DNA of 64,000 bases from Rachycentron canadum (lineage: Eukaryota; Chordata; Actinopteri; Carangiformes; Rachycentridae), in assembly GCA_038496675.1 (NCBI GenBank), contig CM076652.1, forward strand, positions 6,446,508 to 6,510,507, in the 5' to 3' direction. Positions 61,420-64,000 of the stretch are shown piece after piece. The number at the start of each line of letters is the position of its first letter. The stretch's first letter is position 1. The notes under the pieces were generated by a model. That model worked only from the letters and a program-made list of their open reading frames with translations. It was not told the origin of the DNA and made no database searches. The position numbers and the translations under genes were made by a program.

Positions 61420-63303
61420 CAAGGTGTATCTTAATTAAACTTTACAATCTGTAAAATGTTATAGTGTCACTGAGACTTGTGTAGAGTACACTTGGTTTGT
61501 TTAGAGCAGAAACCTAGTGTTGAATACAATCACATATTTATACAATTCCCAAGTTCCTGTTCAAAACATAGTTGTACTAAAGAACTAAAGAGGCCTAACA
61601 CCAGTTTAACATATGGAGATCAGGGGAGCACTATTTAGCTTTTAAACAGCTGTAAAATGAATTCTGTGGTTTTCTTAAATCTGAGAAAATAGTCCCTTCT
61701 GATGACACCAGGAAGATTACAAAGGGTGGCATTGAATTATGGGAAGTGTAGGCTTCTGGGATTTGAGGGCATGGTTAATATTAGGTATTTAAAGTCAGGA
61801 CATGTTGGACTCAAGGGTGAAATGATTAGATTAAGCTCTTTAGGTTACTGTTGTATCTTCATCAACAGTTTAATACTTGTACATTAATTTATAACTGAAA
61901 ATTGACACTGTTTCAAAGGTGTCCTGTTACATAGAGTTCCTAAAGGTCAATCCACACCTGGTAGCCAATCAGAATCCAGCCACTTTTCCTCAGCTTTGGT
62001 TAATAGTGTTTTAAGTTATTGTTTCAATTTGAGCAGAGGCTCAGCTTGAGTCCAGCTGAGCTAGATTGGGTAATAAGATCACTTCATGTAAAAAGAATCC
62101 TAACAAAACTAAAACTAGAGTCAGACAGATGTCAATAAACATCAGGGCTACTTTGACTTCCTTTTGGTTTAAACTAGTTTATGTTTCATCTCAAAAGGAG
62201 ACTCAGGAAACAGAGCCCTCGGCGTGCAAGCAATAGATCTCCTTCTTTCCAATCGACGCCTCCTCACCATGTCATACCTCCCTTCCCTCTGCAACATCTG
62301 CTGCATCTGTCTGAAGCATCTACTGCTAGAAGATGAAGTTGGCAGAGCTAAAGCACAAGCCGGAGAAGAGGACAGAGGGAGTGAGACGAGAAGAAAAGCC
62401 ACAGAAAATGAACTTAAAAATGTTGAGATTGCAGGAGAAAAAAGAGGAGACATAACGATGGCTAGGGCAAATGGCAGAGCCCAGCTTGACCCTACACTAG
62501 CCCTGATGCCTTCAACTCTTACCCAGGTCTACCTAACTGTTCTCAGTGCATTTCTGAACTGTGACTCTGATAATGCAGGAAAAACTGACATGACAAAGAC
62601 CACAAAACCTCTACATAGGTATGGAACAAGTTTAACACTAAAATTGTGTTCAGACCACTAAAATCTAACATATAGTATTATGTATAATAAATAAGTCTTA
62701 AAATAATTGGAAAAAAATTCTCAATTTCTTTGTTTTGTTATACTTACTTTTCAGTTTAAATTGAGTTTTCACTCTCTTATGATTCTTGATTATTTAATAT
62801 ACCAATGCAAAAATTAATCAATGTGAATAAATTTGTTTTCTGTCCCTTGCGTGCAGCACTATCCACAGGCTGAGTCAGTATCGATCTGAGCTATGTGAGC
62901 TAAGTCAGCTGGCCTGGAGAGGGTTAGAGGAGCGCAAGATTGTCTTCTTGAAAGAAGATATTCCTCAGAAAGTCCTGGAGTTTTCACTCAGGACAGGGCT
63001 CTTCTCACAGGTCAGACATGGCTATGAATGTTTTCTTGTTTTTGATGCTTTACAGCTTTACACTGAAACAAATACTAGATCTTAACGTTTACCTGTTCAT
63101 TAGAGTAGGCACTGCAGCCTTAAAGAGCACATGTCAGAATGAACAATGCATTTGTCCCTGTCTTCTTGGAAGGTGGAGCTCAGACTTGAGGATGGGATGC
63201 TTGTCAGTGCCTACTGTTTCATTCATCTGACAATACATGAGTTTTTGGCTGCACTTAGAATCATGACCAGTAATGATGTTAGTGACACGCAGCTCAAGAA
63301 AAG
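56022..63303 (+). CDS. nlrc5: NLRC5, N-terminal and NACHT part, nine coding exons (3' partial)
   Basis: NOD-like receptor; in mammals the nuclear transactivator of MHC class I genes. Exons: 56022-56355, 57447-57506, 58570-58755, 59008-59162, 60219-60350, 61030-61345, 62198-62618, 62857-63010, 63173-63303; 1889 nt, 629 residues so far, all borders in phase. Residues 1-110 form an atypical death/CARD-like domain, followed by a basic KRPRI that may be a nuclear localisation signal. Walker A is GQAGSGKT (224-231) and Walker B lies in WVLDGYDEF (305-313). LLEFRQLNLLSGPLSLSDLLF and FIHLTIHEFLAAL match human NLRC5 rather than CIITA or NOD1/2. A charged insertion lies at about residues 440-490. Leucine-rich repeats are expected beyond 64000. 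Two short upstream ORFs precede the start. Confidence 0.92.
59240..59660. repeat. Teleost interspersed repeat in nlrc5 intron
   Basis: Landmarks TTGATTGAAATATAATCGAAATTGCAG, ATAGCTAAGTGAAATATCCAAATCACAGGAGC, TTTTGACCTACAAATTATAT and AGATGTAGAAGTGTCAGTGTCACCCAACA, read across this block, follow the order of a common fish repeat. It lies between the exons ending at 59162 and starting at 60219. Confidence 0.55.
59980..60028. repeat. Perfect 19-bp inverted repeat (hairpin) in nlrc5 intron
   Basis: Left arm 59980-59998 (AGAAAATACACACCAGGAA) and right arm 60010-60028 are exact reverse complements, separated by an 11-nt loop. On RNA this forms a strong stem-loop. It lies about 190 bp before the next nlrc5 exon. 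Confidence 0.95.
61382..61416. repeat. (TG)n microsatellite close to an nlrc5 donor
   Basis: Thirty-five bases of alternating TG begin 36 nt after the splice donor of the exon ending at 61345. Confidence 0.95.
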
Positions 63304-64000
63304 GTAAGGAAATGAAGCAGAGGACACTGGAAACAAACAAATGATAGTTTTTGAAGCTGAAGGAGTGAGCTTTATTTTAGTTTACTATGCTTAGTGCTGT
63401 GTGATCACTCAGGCATCCTCTTTGCTGGGAATCAGTCAGTCCTCACATCCTCACATGCAAATGTTACACCAAAACAAGTCCTCCTTCAGTCATACAAAAC
63501 TAGGTAAACATTAACCTGCTACCAACCTCTACACTGCCACCAAAATAGAGCCTTGTAAGCCTGGAATTTGATCTCATAAATAACAAATGAATGATCATAA
63601 TTCTATTCAAGCAAGAACCTGCTGTCAGAGCACACATCTATAGTAAATTCCAAAATTGAACCTAAATCTGTGTCGTGCAGAGGTATTTTTGGATTCTCTG
63701 CTTATTGACACAAGCAGAGGAGTGCCACAGAAAATGACCATATGAAGACACACTGTATACCAGGAATAACTTAGCCATGGAAGCAAGATGAGCTGTGTAA
63801 GTCGAGTACACTAAGAGACATGTCTGTCCTTTCTCCCTAAAAGGGGGTCACAAAAACACTGATGCAGGCATTTAACAGATGGTCCAATCACAGCAGTGGA
63901 GGGCCAAGGCGTCAGCAGAGGTTGGGGGGGGTGGCACTGAAATTGATAGGTGCCTGGCACGCAGCTCAAGGTGTATACTGTCACTCAAGAAAAGCTTAAG
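63304..64000. other. nlrc5: nlrc5 intron continuing past the window edge
   Basis: After the donor at 63304 no further nlrc5 exon was recognised. The sequence is AT-rich with no identified repeat. Confidence 0.6.

Noticed and set aside
62169..62453. Minus-strand ORF rich in Ser and Leu
   Set aside because: It is the antisense shadow of the nlrc5 exon 62198-62618, whose plus frame joins correctly to both neighbouring exons.
1..64000. A novel multi-gene defence or metabolic system
   Set aside because: The genes belong to well-known, unrelated vertebrate families with separate promoters; nothing in the order, spacing or sequence shows that they work together.

Overview
This window is vertebrate nuclear DNA, almost certainly from a ray-finned (percomorph-type) teleost. 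Every gene is split into short exons with GT/AG introns, the proteins match vertebrate families, and introns and spacers are full of CA, TA and GATA microsatellites and interspersed repeats of the kind common in fish genomes. It is not a bacterial or viral region: there are no operons, CRISPR arrays or phage genes. Almost all long single-frame ORFs are chance or repeat-derived. The genes below were found by reading translated exon pieces and joining them at splice sites that keep the frame.

Layout. (1) 1478-5691, +: purine nucleoside phosphorylase, five exons through the stop; the first coding exon is not identified. (2) 11898-27921, +: calb2 (calretinin), complete in 11 exons, 271 aa, six EF-hands, with a GC-rich promoter containing a potential Z-DNA tract. 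An assembly gap follows, flanked by a residual Nextera/Tn5 adapter sequence. (3) 28427-37050: gene-poor, with LINE reverse-transcriptase relics and other repeats. (4) 37468-40858, +: a complete six-exon short-chain dehydrogenase of the C-factor/sniffer type, 263 aa. (5) 43946-48169, +: a complete eight-exon synaptotagmin-like protein, 423 aa, with one membrane span and two C2 domains that have lost most calcium ligands. (6) 49500-50420: an orphan CpG-rich promoter-like patch and a degenerate three-unit tandem repeat. (7) 51311-52569, -: both ends of a fast skeletal myosin heavy chain gene (promoter, 5' UTR exons, first coding exon, last two exons, poly(A) signal) joined at a single N with the whole middle missing. 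(8) 55250-64000, +: nlrc5, a non-coding exon plus nine coding exons covering the N-terminal domain and NACHT ATPase; the leucine-rich repeats lie beyond the window.

The genes are unrelated in function (purine salvage, calcium buffering, carbonyl reduction, membrane traffic, muscle contraction, MHC class I/innate immune regulation) and are simply neighbours. No new multi-gene system is supported. The most notable items are the collapsed myosin minigene, the adapter left in the assembly, a charged insertion inside the nlrc5 NACHT region, a mirrored pair of interferon-response-like elements before nlrc5, and a perfect 19-bp inverted repeat in an nlrc5 intron.
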